Shown here one piece after another: positions 27,261 through 36,475 of a stretch of DNA of 64,000 nt. The position numbers and the translations under genes are program-made. The DNA comes from Hyphomonadaceae bacterium. Its GTDB lineage: Bacteria > Pseudomonadota > Alphaproteobacteria > Caulobacterales > Aquidulcibacteraceae. Every line of letters begins with the position of its first letter. The stretch's first letter is position 1. The DNA lies in the NCBI GenBank assembly GCA_019753175.1, contig JAIELK010000006.1, forward strand, positions 227,569-291,568, written 5' to 3'. Under the pieces are notes generated by a model. The model did not search any database. It was not told where the DNA came from and was given only the letters and a program-made list of their open reading frames with translations.

Positions 27261-28130
27261 TCAAGCACGGACATTGAGACTTGTCGCGCGCACCCACCAC
27301 ATTGGATAGCGGGCAGAGAAGCGCGCAGCCAGCGTAACTGCTGTGCTATGAGTATCAACGAGCGCGAACACCGTCGCCCCGCTTCCCGACACGCTGGCGT
27401 AAAGCACGTCTTGCTCTTCGCGCAGCATCGACTCGATCGTTTCGATGTCAGGCAGCAGCGCGCGTGCTGCTGGCGCCAAGTCGTTACCGCGTGCGGCGGC
27501 GCCCTCGATGGCCTCGACCGCTGTGCGCCAGCGCGGCGCTGGCGCTGGGATGAAGTCCGCCCCCAACCCCATTGCGTCGAAGCAACGGTACACGGATGGC
27601 GTCGGCAACGGCTTCAGTGGGTTGACGAGGACGGCCTCGAGCCGCGGTACATCGAGGTCCACGAAGTGCTCGCCAGCGCCGGTGAGATAAGCGCTGCGTC
27701 CGCCCACGCACACCGGAACGTCGCTCCCAAGACTGCGCGCGATGACGACCAGCCGGCTTTCGCTCAGGCCCAGAGCCCACAGTTGGTTCAGCGCCTTGAG
27801 CGTCGCCGCTGCGTCCGAAGATCCCCCGCCGATGCCGGACGCGATCGGCAGGTTCTTCTGCAGTGTGATCGACGCCCCGGCGCGCACACCGCCCTCGCGC
27901 GCCAGTGCGGCGGCCGCCCTCAGCACGAGGTTTTCAGGGCCGGCCCCGAGCCCCGAGGCGAAGGGGCCCTCGATGCGCAGCGATACCGTCGAAGCCGATT
28001 GCACTTCGATGCCATCGGCGACATCGGCAAACACAATAACGCTGGTCAGCGGGTGCAAGCCGTCCGCGCGCGGCTGCCCGACCTGCAGTGTCAGATTGAT
28101 CTTGGCCGGCGCAAGCGCGCGCACGCTCAT
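27261..28130 (-). CDS. ispE: 4-diphosphocytidyl-2-C-methyl-D-erythritol kinase
   Basis: 289 aa GHMP kinase. N-terminal APAKINLTLQVG and the ATP loop PIASGIGGGSSDAAATL are diagnostic for IspE, fourth step of the MEP isoprenoid pathway. C-terminal SVSGSGATVFAL is the third GHMP motif. The ATG overlaps the stop of the upstream TPR gene (ATGA). Its isoprenoid product pathway also supplies the polyprenyl synthase encoded about 1 kb away. Confidence 0.95.
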   Translation of the reverse strand: MSVRALAPAKINLTLQVGQPRADGLHPLTSVIVFADVADGIEVQSASTVSLRIEGPFASGLGAGPENLVLRAAAALAREGGVRAGASITLQKNLPIASGIGGGSSDAAATLKALNQLWALGLSESRLVVIARSLGSDVPVCVGGRSAYLTGAGEHFVDLDVPRLEAVLVNPLKPLPTPSVYRCFDAMGLGADFIPAPAPRWRTAVEAIEGAAARGNDLAPAARALLPDIETIESMLREEQDVLYASVSGSGATVFALVDTHSTAVTLAARFSARYPMWWVRATSLNVRA

Positions 28131-29764
28131 GGCCGCGGCGCCGCCGGCGGCAGACCGCGCTCCAGCTTCTCCTGAATCTGCGCCGGATTGTCGGGGTTAA
28201 GCGTCAGCGTCCGCCGCCACTGGAAGCGCGCTTCAGTGCGCCTGCCGAGCCGCCAATACACATCGCCAAGGTGATCGTTGAGCGTCGGATCGGCGGGCTC
28301 GAGCGTGACCGCGCGCTCGATCAATTCTTGCGCGCGCTCATAATTGCCGAGCCGATAGTGTGCCCAGCCGAGGCTGTCGATGATCGCCGCCGAGCTCGGG
28401 CGCAAAGCCACTGCGCGCTCGATCAGCGCCATCGCCTCGGCCAAGCGCTCGCCACGATCGACCCACATATAGCCGAGATAGTTCATCACGTCGGGTTGGT
28501 CGGGCGACAGTTCGAGGGCTCGGACGAAATCTGCCTCGGCGTCGGCGTGGCGACCTTGACGTTCGCGCGCCGCGCCGCGCGAAAAATGCAGGCGCCAGTC
28601 TTGCGGCTGTTGCTCGATCAGACCGCTGTAAACCGCCTCGGCGTCGCCGTAACGGCCGACGTTGCGGTACATGTCGGCAAGCGAGCGGCGCGCGCGAAAA
28701 TCGCCACTTTCGGCGTTAGCGTGGGCGAGCGCGAGCGCGGCCTCCTGGTCGCCGCTCTCAAACACGATCCACGCACCAGTAGTGCGCGCGAATGCCGCGT
28801 AGGGAGACGTATCGCGCACCTGCGCCAGCGCTGCCTGCGCCAAGTCCGTATTGCCGAGACGATTATGCTGCTGGGCGAAGGCGAGGCGCGAAGCGTCGTC
28901 CTCCGAATCGAGCATTTGAGCGATCGTGAGCGCGGCCAGCCCGCTTTGGGCGTCGAACTCCTCGAAATAGATGGCGGCAAGCCCGTAGAGGCTGATGGCC
29001 GCGCCGCGCGCCGGCGTCAGTGCAACGTTTGACGCCGCCTCACCGGCGGACAAGCGTGCGTGCGCTGCCGCAAGCCCCGGGTTTTGCCGGTCGGCGTAGG
29101 CCGCGAGCACGCGCAGCGCATCGTCGCTTCGCCCCGATCGCGCCAACAGATCGGCGCGGCGTTCGATCGCCTGCGGCAAGAACATGCCGTTGGTCGCAGC
29201 CAACGCGTAGGCCGCAAGCGCCTCCTCGCGCCGGCCAGCATAATCCAACACCATCGCCTGCTGGTAGGCGAGCAACGAGCCGTAAGGGCGGATCGACGCG
29301 AAGGGCGCAAGATCGACGAGCACGCTGTCGAGGCGGCCCTGGCCCGCCCGCGCCCACACAAACAACATGCGCGCTGTGAGTTCTGCTGCGGCCGCGCCTT
29401 CAACGGCGTCGAGTTCGCTCGCGGCTGCGTTCCAACGCCCAGACGCAAGAGCGTCGGCGCCGCGGAGAATGCGTGCTGACGCAGGCGCATCCGCACTCCG
29501 CGCACGGCGCGCCGCGGCCAGTGCGCGCTCGGCCTCGCCGCCCGCAAGCGCCGCCGAGAGCGCGCCGTCGAGCACCGCCGCATCGTTCGGACTGCGGCTC
29601 AGCGCGGCGAAATAACGATCGGCCGCAGCCCGATGATCGCGGCGCAGCTGCGCCAGATGAGCGACAAGGTAATCGGCATAGACCTGCGAAGTGTCTGGCC
29701 GCGGCGGCGCGCTCGCGCACGCCGCCGCACCCAGAACGAGCGCCGCAGCCCAAACGTGCTTCAC
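28127..29764 (-). CDS. TPR-repeat lipoprotein
   Basis: 545 aa from GTG 29764, which overlaps the upstream TPR gene's stop (GTGA). N-terminal lipobox (LVLGAAACAS) predicts an outer- or inner-membrane-anchored periplasmic protein. The rest is a chain of TPR-like helical pairs; the clearest are near the C-terminus (ADFVRALELSPDQPDVMNYLGY, LIERAVALRPSSAAIIDSLG, LIERAVTLEPADPTLNDHLGDV). Shares its C-terminal architecture with the upstream neighbour. A scaffold role, for instance in envelope biogenesis, is plausible only by analogy. Confidence 0.85.
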   Translation of the reverse strand: MKHVWAAALVLGAAACASAPPRPDTSQVYADYLVAHLAQLRRDHRAAADRYFAALSRSPNDAAVLDGALSAALAGGEAERALAAARRARSADAPASARILRGADALASGRWNAAASELDAVEGAAAAELTARMLFVWARAGQGRLDSVLVDLAPFASIRPYGSLLAYQQAMVLDYAGRREEALAAYALAATNGMFLPQAIERRADLLARSGRSDDALRVLAAYADRQNPGLAAAHARLSAGEAASNVALTPARGAAISLYGLAAIYFEEFDAQSGLAALTIAQMLDSEDDASRLAFAQQHNRLGNTDLAQAALAQVRDTSPYAAFARTTGAWIVFESGDQEAALALAHANAESGDFRARRSLADMYRNVGRYGDAEAVYSGLIEQQPQDWRLHFSRGAARERQGRHADAEADFVRALELSPDQPDVMNYLGYMWVDRGERLAEAMALIERAVALRPSSAAIIDSLGWAHYRLGNYERAQELIERAVTLEPADPTLNDHLGDVYWRLGRRTEARFQWRRTLTLNPDNPAQIQEKLERGLPPAAPRP

Positions 29765-31680
29765 AGTTCGTCCCGGCGCGACGGACCCTCCGGCAGGTTC
29801 ACCTGGGGCACCTCGCGCCGACGCGGCGCCGGCGTCGTGAGCCCGCGCTGCAGTTTCTGATCGAGCGACCGGCGGCGGATCGCGTCGGGCTGCGCGTCCA
29901 GCGCCTGACGCCAAGCGCCGCGTGCATCCTCGCGCCGGTTGAGACGCCAATAGACGTCGCCGAGGTGATCGAGGATCTCCGCGTTCGGATCGTTCACCGA
30001 CAGTGCGTTGGCGCGCTCGATAAGCACGCGCGCTTCCTCGAAGCGGCCATGGAGATAGTACGCCCACCCGAGGCTATCGATCACTGCGTAGTCGGTCTGT
30101 CCGAAATTGACCCCGCGCCACAGCAGCCGGTAACCCTCTTCCAGTCCTTCAGGCCGTTGGATCAACGCATAACCCAACGCGTTCAGCCTGGTCACCGAGT
30201 CAGGCTGTTCCGCCAGCAGCCCGCGCGCCATAGCGATCGCATCGCGCCAACCCGCGGGATCGTCCATGAGGATCGACACGAACAGCAGTCGCGTATCGAT
30301 GCTCTGATCGATTTCGTACGCGGCGCGCATGTCGGCGCTCGCCGCCCGGATGTTGCCGGCGAAGCGATGCGCATAGGCGCGATAACCCAGCACGTCGGCG
30401 CGCTCTTCGGCGTCCCGCACCATGGACAAAGCGCGATCGAACGCGGGAATGGCGCGGTCGGCTTGGCCTGCGCGGCGATAGATGTCGCCAACCGAAGCGA
30501 CGATGGCCCAGCGCTCGCCGCCGGCGGCGAGTGCGCGCTCGGCGGCGGCCATCGCTTCCGCGTTGTTGTTGCGATCCAGCGCGATCGACGCGCGCACGAT
30601 CTCTGCGTCGGCGGCGAACACGCTGCCCGCCGGCGTCTGGTTGATGATGCGCTCGGCGCCGTCGACGCCGCCGGCGTCGAGCACCTGCTGCGCCGCGTAC
30701 AGACGCCAATCGTCGGCGTCGGGGGCGAGCAGCACCCCAAGCTGGAGCAGCGCCGTGCCGGATTCCGAGGCGAGGCCCGCTTCTGGATCGGCCTGGGCGA
30801 TGTAAGCAGCGATCATCTCGGCTTGCGTCAAATATTCGGAGACAAACAGCATCCATCGGCCCGCCGCGCTCTTGGCGTCGAGCGCAGGCTCCAGTGGCGG
30901 CTGCCCCGCGTCAAGCCGCGAGAGATTGGCGGCCACATCAACCGCGCGCGGCGAGAAGCCTCTGACGATCTCATAATAGCGGCGCGCTTCTTCGCGGCGG
31001 TTCAGGCGGTGATGCACAAGCGCCGCGCGGTAAACAGCGTTGGTGACGCGCGCGGCGCCGAGCGAGCGTTGCAGTTCCTCGGCCGTTTGCGGCTCGTCAT
31101 CGCCAGGCGGCGTGGTGTCGAGCGCATCGACCATCTGCGCATAGACGGCTGCCGCCTCGTTCAGACGTCCAGCGGCCTCGAACACCAGCGCACGCTGCAC
31201 CTCAGGAAGTGGCGCGGGGAGATTGTCGCCGCCGGAATCGACGCGCTCGACGCCGCGATCGGCGCGGCCCTCGGCGGCGAGCAGAAACGGCTCGAGCATG
31301 TCGGCGATACCGCCATTGATGCCGCCAGGCGCGGTCTGCAGCACGATACGCGCTTCGGCGTGGCGGCCCGAAGCGAGCTCGTCGGCGAACACCACCGTCG
31401 ACCATAGCGACGTGGCTTGTCCGCGCGCGATGGCGCGACGGCCCTCGCGCACCAGATAATCCATATCGCCGGCGAGCAGCGCGTCCTCCGGCGCCCCGTA
31501 GGTGCGGTCGGCGGCAGCGTTGGGCGGAGAGGTGCGCCGCAACAGATCGTTGGGAACGCGATCCTCGGCGGCTGCCGGCACAAGCACCGCTTGCGGCTCG
31601 GGCTTGGCCTGCGCCGCCGCCTGCGCGGTCAGCGCCGCGCTCAGGGCCGCAAGGCTTGCAGCAAGTGTCGCCCAACGCAT
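29761..31680 (-). CDS. TPR-repeat periplasmic protein
   Basis: 639 aa from ATG 31680, which has AAAGGACA upstream and is followed by a signal peptide (MRWATLAASLAALSAALTAQ). The remainder is alpha-helical with TPR-like repeats, most evident in the last 150 residues (LNALGYALIQRPEGLEEGYRL..., YAVIDSLGWAYYLHGRFEEA, LIERANALSVNDPNAEILDH). The C-terminus DHLGDVYWRLNRREDARGAW closely resembles that of the downstream TPR lipoprotein (DHLGDVYWRLGRRTEARFQW), pointing to tandem duplication. Function unknown. Confidence 0.85.
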   Translation of the reverse strand: MRWATLAASLAALSAALTAQAAAQAKPEPQAVLVPAAAEDRVPNDLLRRTSPPNAAADRTYGAPEDALLAGDMDYLVREGRRAIARGQATSLWSTVVFADELASGRHAEARIVLQTAPGGINGGIADMLEPFLLAAEGRADRGVERVDSGGDNLPAPLPEVQRALVFEAAGRLNEAAAVYAQMVDALDTTPPGDDEPQTAEELQRSLGAARVTNAVYRAALVHHRLNRREEARRYYEIVRGFSPRAVDVAANLSRLDAGQPPLEPALDAKSAAGRWMLFVSEYLTQAEMIAAYIAQADPEAGLASESGTALLQLGVLLAPDADDWRLYAAQQVLDAGGVDGAERIINQTPAGSVFAADAEIVRASIALDRNNNAEAMAAAERALAAGGERWAIVASVGDIYRRAGQADRAIPAFDRALSMVRDAEERADVLGYRAYAHRFAGNIRAASADMRAAYEIDQSIDTRLLFVSILMDDPAGWRDAIAMARGLLAEQPDSVTRLNALGYALIQRPEGLEEGYRLLWRGVNFGQTDYAVIDSLGWAYYLHGRFEEARVLIERANALSVNDPNAEILDHLGDVYWRLNRREDARGAWRQALDAQPDAIRRRSLDQKLQRGLTTPAPRRREVPQVNLPEGPSRRDEL

Positions 31681-31715
31681 GTCTTGTCCTTTCTCCGGCA
31701 TGACGCCGGCGCGGT

Positions 31716-33392
31716 TCAGAGGTTGGCGTAGTTCGGCCCGCCGCCGCCTTCGGGCGTCACCCAAATAATGTTCTGGCTCGGGTCCTTGATGTCGCAGGTT
31801 TTGCAATGAACGCAGTTTTGCGCGTTGATCTGGAACCGCGGGTTGTTTCCGGCCTCATCGTAGAGAACTTCATACACGCCAGCGGGGCAATATCGTGTCG
31901 CTGGCTCGGCGTATTCTGGCAGATTAACCTTGATCGGGACCGACGGGTCCTTGAGCGTCAGGTGCGCCGGCTGATCTTCCTCGTGGTTGGTGTTGGACAG
32001 GTAGACCGACGACAGCTTGTCGAATGTCAGCTTTCCGTCCGGCTTCGGATAGACGATCGGCTTGTGCTTCTTGGCCTTCTCCGTCGCGGCCGCGTCGGTC
32101 TTGCCGTGCTTCAGCGTGCCCCAGAACGAAAAGCCGCCGAGCAGCGTGGTGGTCCACATGTCGAGCATGCCGGCGAAGCCGCCCCAGAATGTCCCGAACC
32201 GCGAAAGCAGCGGCTTGGCGTTGCGCACCAGCAATAAGTCCTTGTGGACGCGGCTGGCGCGATAGGCCTCCTCGTAATCGAAAAGCACGTCGCGCTGGCG
32301 TCCGGCGCGGATCGCTTGGAACGCCGATTCGGCCGCCAGCATGCCGGTCTTCATGGCGTTATGCGTGCCCTTGATGCGCGGCACGTTGACGAAGCCCGCC
32401 GAGCAGCCAATGAGCGCCCCGCCCGGGAACGCCAATTGCGGCACCGATTGCAGTCCCCCTTCGGTAATCGCACGCGCACCATAGGCGATGCGCTTGCCGC
32501 CTTCGAGATACGGGCTGAGTTCTGGATGCAGCTTATGGCGCTGAAACTCGTCGAAGGGCGAGAGGTACGGGTTCTTGTAGTTCAAATGTACAACGAAGCC
32601 GACCGACACAAAGCGCTCGCCCCAATGGTACATGAACGAACCGCCGCCGGTCTTGTCGTCGAGCGGCCAGCCCACGGTGTGCAGCACCAGCCCCGGCTTG
32701 TGCTTCTCGGGGAGCACTTCCCAAAGCTCCTTGATACCGATGCCGTATTTCTGCGGATCGCGCTTGGCGTTGAGATGATATTTGCTCTGCAGCACCTTCG
32801 AGAGCGAACCGCGCGCGCCCTCAGCGACCAGCACGTATTTGCCGTGCAATTCCATGCCGGGCTGAAAATCGGGCTTTTTGTTGCCCCCCTTAGCGATGCC
32901 GAATACGCCGGCGACCACGCCTTTCAGCGCGCCCTGATCATCGAACACTGGCGCCGATGCGGCCATGCCTGGGTAGATCTCCACTCCGAGCGCCTCGGCT
33001 TGTGTCCCAAGCCACTTCGTGAGGTTCGACAAGGAGGCGATGTAGTTGCCGTGATTGTTCATCAGCGGCGGCAGGAGGAAATTCGGCAGCGCGGCGGCCC
33101 CCGCCGGGCCCAGAACCTTGAACACGTCTTCGGTGACCGGCGTGTCGAGCGGCGCGCCCTTTTCCTTCCAGTCCGGGATGAGTTCGTTGAGACTGACTGG
33201 ATCGATAACGGCGCCGGACAGGATGTGAGCGCCGACTTCGACGCCCTTCTCCAACACCGCCACGGTGATCTCTGAGCTCGCCTGCGCCGCCAATTGTTTC
33301 AAGCGAATCGCGGCCGACAAGCCGGCCGGCCCCGCGCCTATGATCACGACGTCGTACTCCATAGAGTCGCGCGCAATCTCTTCGTTCGCCAT
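31716..33392 (-). CDS. Electron transfer flavoprotein-ubiquinone oxidoreductase
   Basis: 558 aa from ATG 33392. N-terminal FAD site YDVVIIGAGPAGLSAAIRL; C-terminal 4Fe-4S cluster cysteines in RYCPAG and NCVHCKTCDIKDPSQNI. The middle holds the ubiquinone-binding and membrane-associated region (TVGWPLDDKTGGGSFMYHW). It passes electrons from ETF (fatty-acid and amino-acid oxidation) to the quinone pool. Ends 35 bp before the TPR gene; a shared transcript is possible. The ETF alpha and beta genes are not in the window. Confidence 0.96.
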   Translation of the reverse strand: MANEEIARDSMEYDVVIIGAGPAGLSAAIRLKQLAAQASSEITVAVLEKGVEVGAHILSGAVIDPVSLNELIPDWKEKGAPLDTPVTEDVFKVLGPAGAAALPNFLLPPLMNNHGNYIASLSNLTKWLGTQAEALGVEIYPGMAASAPVFDDQGALKGVVAGVFGIAKGGNKKPDFQPGMELHGKYVLVAEGARGSLSKVLQSKYHLNAKRDPQKYGIGIKELWEVLPEKHKPGLVLHTVGWPLDDKTGGGSFMYHWGERFVSVGFVVHLNYKNPYLSPFDEFQRHKLHPELSPYLEGGKRIAYGARAITEGGLQSVPQLAFPGGALIGCSAGFVNVPRIKGTHNAMKTGMLAAESAFQAIRAGRQRDVLFDYEEAYRASRVHKDLLLVRNAKPLLSRFGTFWGGFAGMLDMWTTTLLGGFSFWGTLKHGKTDAAATEKAKKHKPIVYPKPDGKLTFDKLSSVYLSNTNHEEDQPAHLTLKDPSVPIKVNLPEYAEPATRYCPAGVYEVLYDEAGNNPRFQINAQNCVHCKTCDIKDPSQNIIWVTPEGGGGPNYANL

Positions 33393-33499
33393 TGTTCTTC
33401 CTTCACAATGTTTTGCGGTGTTTATCAAAGCTGCTGCGACGAGGCGCAAGCTGTCCGCGTCGCTTTGTCCTTTGCCGCGAGTCCGGGCATGGTGAGGCC

Positions 33500-34309
33500 A
33501 TGAGCGCGGATCTCACCCAGGACGCTGCACGCGCGCTGCTCGCCTTCTGGCGCGCGACCGGCGTGGATATGGACGCGGCGGAAGCGGTGTTCAGCGCACC
33601 CCGCCCTACGCTGCCGCCGCCGGTGGCGCGCCCGGTCGCGCCCGCGCCGCAGCGCATCCGGGCCAAGGCCGCCGCCTCCCCGATCGACACCGCGCGCAGC
33701 CTGGCCGCCGCCGCCGACAACATCGCCGCCCTGCGGGCTGCCGTGGAGCTGTTCGAGGGCTGCGCCCTCAAGGCCACCGCGCGCTATACGGTGTTCTCCG
33801 ACGGCCGTGACGACGCCCCGGTGCTGCTGATCGGCGAAGCGCCGGGAAAGGACGAGGACGAGCAGGGCAAGCCGTTCGTCGGTCGCTCCGGCCAGCTGCT
33901 CGACCGCATGCTCGCTCAAATCGGCCTGAGCCGGGAAGTCAACGTGCTGATTTCTAATACGATTTACTGGCGCCCGCCCGGCAACCGCGATCCTACCCAG
34001 GGGGAGATTGTGGCCTGTCTCCCGTTTGTGGAGCGGCTCATCGCGCTCGTCCGGCCCAAGCTCCTGATCCTCGCCGGCAAGGCTGCAGCGCATACCGTCT
34101 TGAAGCGTGAGGAAGGGGTGACCCGCCTCCGGGGCCGGCGCCTAAACTACACCCACCCGGACCTGCACGCCCCCGTCAACTCCATGGTTATGCTTCATCC
34201 CGCATATCTCCTTCGCCAGCCGCAGCAGAAACGGCTGGCCTGGGCCGACCTGTTGGCGACCGAAGCCTGGCTCGACGAGCTGGGGGTGCACCGCGTGGCG
34301 CGCCCGTGA
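33500..34309 (+). CDS. Uracil-DNA glycosylase, family-4-like, with incomplete Fe-S cysteine set
   Basis: 269 aa from ATG 33500. An Ala/Pro-rich N-terminus (about 1-75) precedes a UDG fold: [20 protein letters not shown] (motif A), [17 protein letters not shown], and the C-terminal [19 protein letters not shown] (motif B). Family 4 enzymes hold a 4Fe-4S cluster with four cysteines; here only CALKATA and VACLPF remain. The positions expected for the first Cys (FEGCAL) and the one in the KCRPPGNR-type motif (YWRPPGNR) are Phe and Trp. Removes uracil from DNA if active; cluster binding is doubtful. Confidence 0.85.
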   Translation: MSADLTQDAARALLAFWRATGVDMDAAEAVFSAPRPTLPPPVARPVAPAPQRIRAKAAASPIDTARSLAAAADNIAALRAAVELFEGCALKATARYTVFSDGRDDAPVLLIGEAPGKDEDEQGKPFVGRSGQLLDRMLAQIGLSREVNVLISNTIYWRPPGNRDPTQGEIVACLPFVERLIALVRPKLLILAGKAAAHTVLKREEGVTRLRGRRLNYTHPDLHAPVNSMVMLHPAYLLRQPQQKRLAWADLLATEAWLDELGVHRVARP

Positions 34310-34328
34310 GAAAACCTGGAGGACCAAG

Positions 34329-35897
34329 ATGACGATGCTTCGCGCCGCCCTCGCCGCGTTCGCCGTCGCCGCGCTGGTTTCGCCCGCGCAGGCGCAGCAC
34401 GTCGTGGCGCTGTCGGAGCGCGACGAAGCCGCCTATCGCGACGCCTTCGACGCCATTGAGGCCAACAACTGGCGCGGCGTCAGCGCAGCGCTTGCGCACG
34501 TTGAGGATGACGTGCTGGTGGGCGCCGTGCGCGGCCGCATGCTGCTCGCACGCGGCTATCGCCCAAGCTGGAGTGAGTACACAAGCTGGCTTTCGCGCTA
34601 CGGCGAGTATGGCATGGCTGAGGCGGTCTATGACCGCGCCATGGACTCGCGCGGCCGCCGTTCGCGGGCGCGCGCGCCTGAGCCGCACGGGGGTCGCGGA
34701 CGTGCGTTACCGGGTACGCCGCCGCCCGTTCCCGATGACAGCGCCGCGCACCGTGTGGCGATCCAACGCATCGCTGACCGCATTGGCGAAGCTGATTTCG
34801 ACGGCGCACGTACGCTCGCCTTGGCGGCGCTAAACGGCCCGCGCAGCGGGCAAGCGCACTGGCAGCTCGGCCTGATCGCATATCGCCGGCACGACTACGC
34901 GCAAGCCGTGGCTCATTTCGAGAGCTCTGCGCAGTGGCCCTATCACGGCGGCTGGGCGCGCGCCGGCGCGCACTATTGGGCCGCACGATCCCGGCTGGCA
35001 GTGGGCGAACCCAGCGGCGTCGCCGCGCACTTGAACGCAGCTGCGGCCCGGTCCTGGACCTTCTACGGACAATTGGCGGAAGCACAGCTTGGCCGCGAGA
35101 GCCCGCTCAACTTCACCGCACCGGAGATCGAGTCGGACACGTTGCGTCGCTTCATCGAACGTCACCCCGGCGCGCGGCGCGCGGCCGCGCTCGCCCAACT
35201 CGGACGGTTGTCGGAAGTCGAGAGCGAACTGCGCCGGCTGCACGCTGACCTCTCAGCGGACGAGGATCGCGCCTTCCTCGCATTGGCGATCGCGCTGCGA
35301 GCTCCGGCGGCGCAGCTGCGCGCGGCGGAATATGGCGGCCCTGAAGTCGCCGCTGGCTTCTGTCCCGACACGACCTTCGCGCCGGAGGACGGATTCGCTC
35401 TCGACCGCGCACTTATCTTCGCCATCGTGCGCCAGGAAAGCTATTTCAATCCGAAAGCGGTCAGCGTTTCGAACGCGCGCGGGCTGATGCAGCTCTTGCC
35501 GTCCACGGCGCGCGACATGGACCGCTCGACTAATTATCGCCGTGAACCGGCGGCGCTCTTCGAGCCAGGGCTCAACATGAGGCTCGGGCAATCGTACGTG
35601 CGCTGGTTGATGGAACGCTTTCACAACGACGGCGATCTCGGCCGCATATTTGCGGCCTATAATGGCGGACCCGGCTGGCTTTCGCGCTGGTTGGAGACGC
35701 AGCCCTCCGACATCGATCCGCTGCTGCTTCTGGAGATGCTGCCGCGCGCAGAAAGCCGCGACTACGCCGAGCGAGCGCTCTCACACATGGCGCTCTGCCG
35801 AAAACGCTTTGGACAGCCGACGCCGGAGATGGATCGCCTGGCCAGCGGCGGCGCCGCGCTCTACACGCCGCTCGACACCCGCACCGCCGAACGCTGA
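34329..35897 (+). CDS. Soluble lytic murein transglycosylase
   Basis: 522 aa. Signal peptide (ends SPAQAQ), a long helical superhelix region (about 25-340) as in Slt70, then an SLT domain: IVRQESYFNPKAVSVSNARG with the catalytic Glu in RQES, GLMQLLPSTA, and FAAYNGGPGWLSRW. It cleaves peptidoglycan with formation of anhydromuramic ends. GGAGG precedes the ATG; 19 bp after the UDG gene. Its last 37 bases overlap the convergent glycosyltransferase-like gene. Confidence 0.93.
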   Translation: MTMLRAALAAFAVAALVSPAQAQHVVALSERDEAAYRDAFDAIEANNWRGVSAALAHVEDDVLVGAVRGRMLLARGYRPSWSEYTSWLSRYGEYGMAEAVYDRAMDSRGRRSRARAPEPHGGRGRALPGTPPPVPDDSAAHRVAIQRIADRIGEADFDGARTLALAALNGPRSGQAHWQLGLIAYRRHDYAQAVAHFESSAQWPYHGGWARAGAHYWAARSRLAVGEPSGVAAHLNAAAARSWTFYGQLAEAQLGRESPLNFTAPEIESDTLRRFIERHPGARRAAALAQLGRLSEVESELRRLHADLSADEDRAFLALAIALRAPAAQLRAAEYGGPEVAAGFCPDTTFAPEDGFALDRALIFAIVRQESYFNPKAVSVSNARGLMQLLPSTARDMDRSTNYRREPAALFEPGLNMRLGQSYVRWLMERFHNDGDLGRIFAAYNGGPGWLSRWLETQPSDIDPLLLLEMLPRAESRDYAERALSHMALCRKRFGQPTPEMDRLASGGAALYTPLDTRTAER

Positions 35898-36475
35898 GCG
35901 CGCGTAAGATCGGCCGCGACGTCGACATCCCACAATGTGGCGAGGCGTGCGACGCGTTGCGGCGCCAGATTGCGAATGACGTCGGCAGCGGTGTGTTCGC
36001 TGGACCAGCGCACGTTTTGCATCGCGGGCGCCGCGGCGGCCCCGTTGCGCGCGGCGAACAGCCAGAAGCCGCCGTCCTCGGCCGGGCCGATCGCGAACGG
36101 CGCACGCCTCAGCGCTGCAAATGCGGCGGCAATATGCGCGCGCGAGATGGCCGGACAATCCGCGCCGATCACCGCGACGTTTCTGTATGGCGCAAGCGTG
36201 CGCGCAAGCTTGGCGCCAAGATCTCCCCTGCCTTGGGAGATTCGCCGCAGCCGGCGCGGCCATATCTCCGGCAGATCAAGCGCCACTGCGCGATCCGGCG
36301 TCACACACAGCACAGCGCCCCAGCGCGGATCGCATGCTTCACGCAGCGTCCGCGCCTGCAGCGCGCGATTGATGCGCCAAGCCTCGACGCGACCGATCTG
36401 CGCCGCCAGACGCGACTTGCCGAGCCCAAGACGCGGCGCCTTCGCCATCACCAACAGAATCGGCCGCTCAATCAT
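35861..36475 (-). CDS. DUF2064 / TIGR04282-type glycosyltransferase
   Basis: 204 aa. MAKAPRLGLGKSRLA and GADCPAISRAHI, then GPAEDGGFWLFA are the nucleotide-sugar binding landmarks of the DUF2064 family, named arsenosugar biosynthesis glycosyltransferase in some databases. Overlaps the upstream glycosyltransferase gene by eight bases, the usual partner pair (TIGR04282 with TIGR04283). No arsenic methylation or resistance gene is nearby, so arsenosugar formation is not supported here; other glycosylation is equally possible. Confidence 0.87.
   Translation of the reverse strand: MIERPILLVMAKAPRLGLGKSRLAAQIGRVEAWRINRALQARTLREACDPRWGAVLCVTPDRAVALDLPEIWPRRLRRISQGRGDLGAKLARTLAPYRNVAVIGADCPAISRAHIAAAFAALRRAPFAIGPAEDGGFWLFAARNGAAAAPAMQNVRWSSEHTAADVIRNLAPQRVARLATLWDVDVAADLTRAQRSAVRVSSGV

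Noticed and set aside
29473..31407. 644-codon plus-strand frame opposite the TPR genes
   Set aside because: Arg/Ala/His-rich antisense product of GC-biased codons, with no family match; the minus-strand genes carry signal peptides and TPR motifs.
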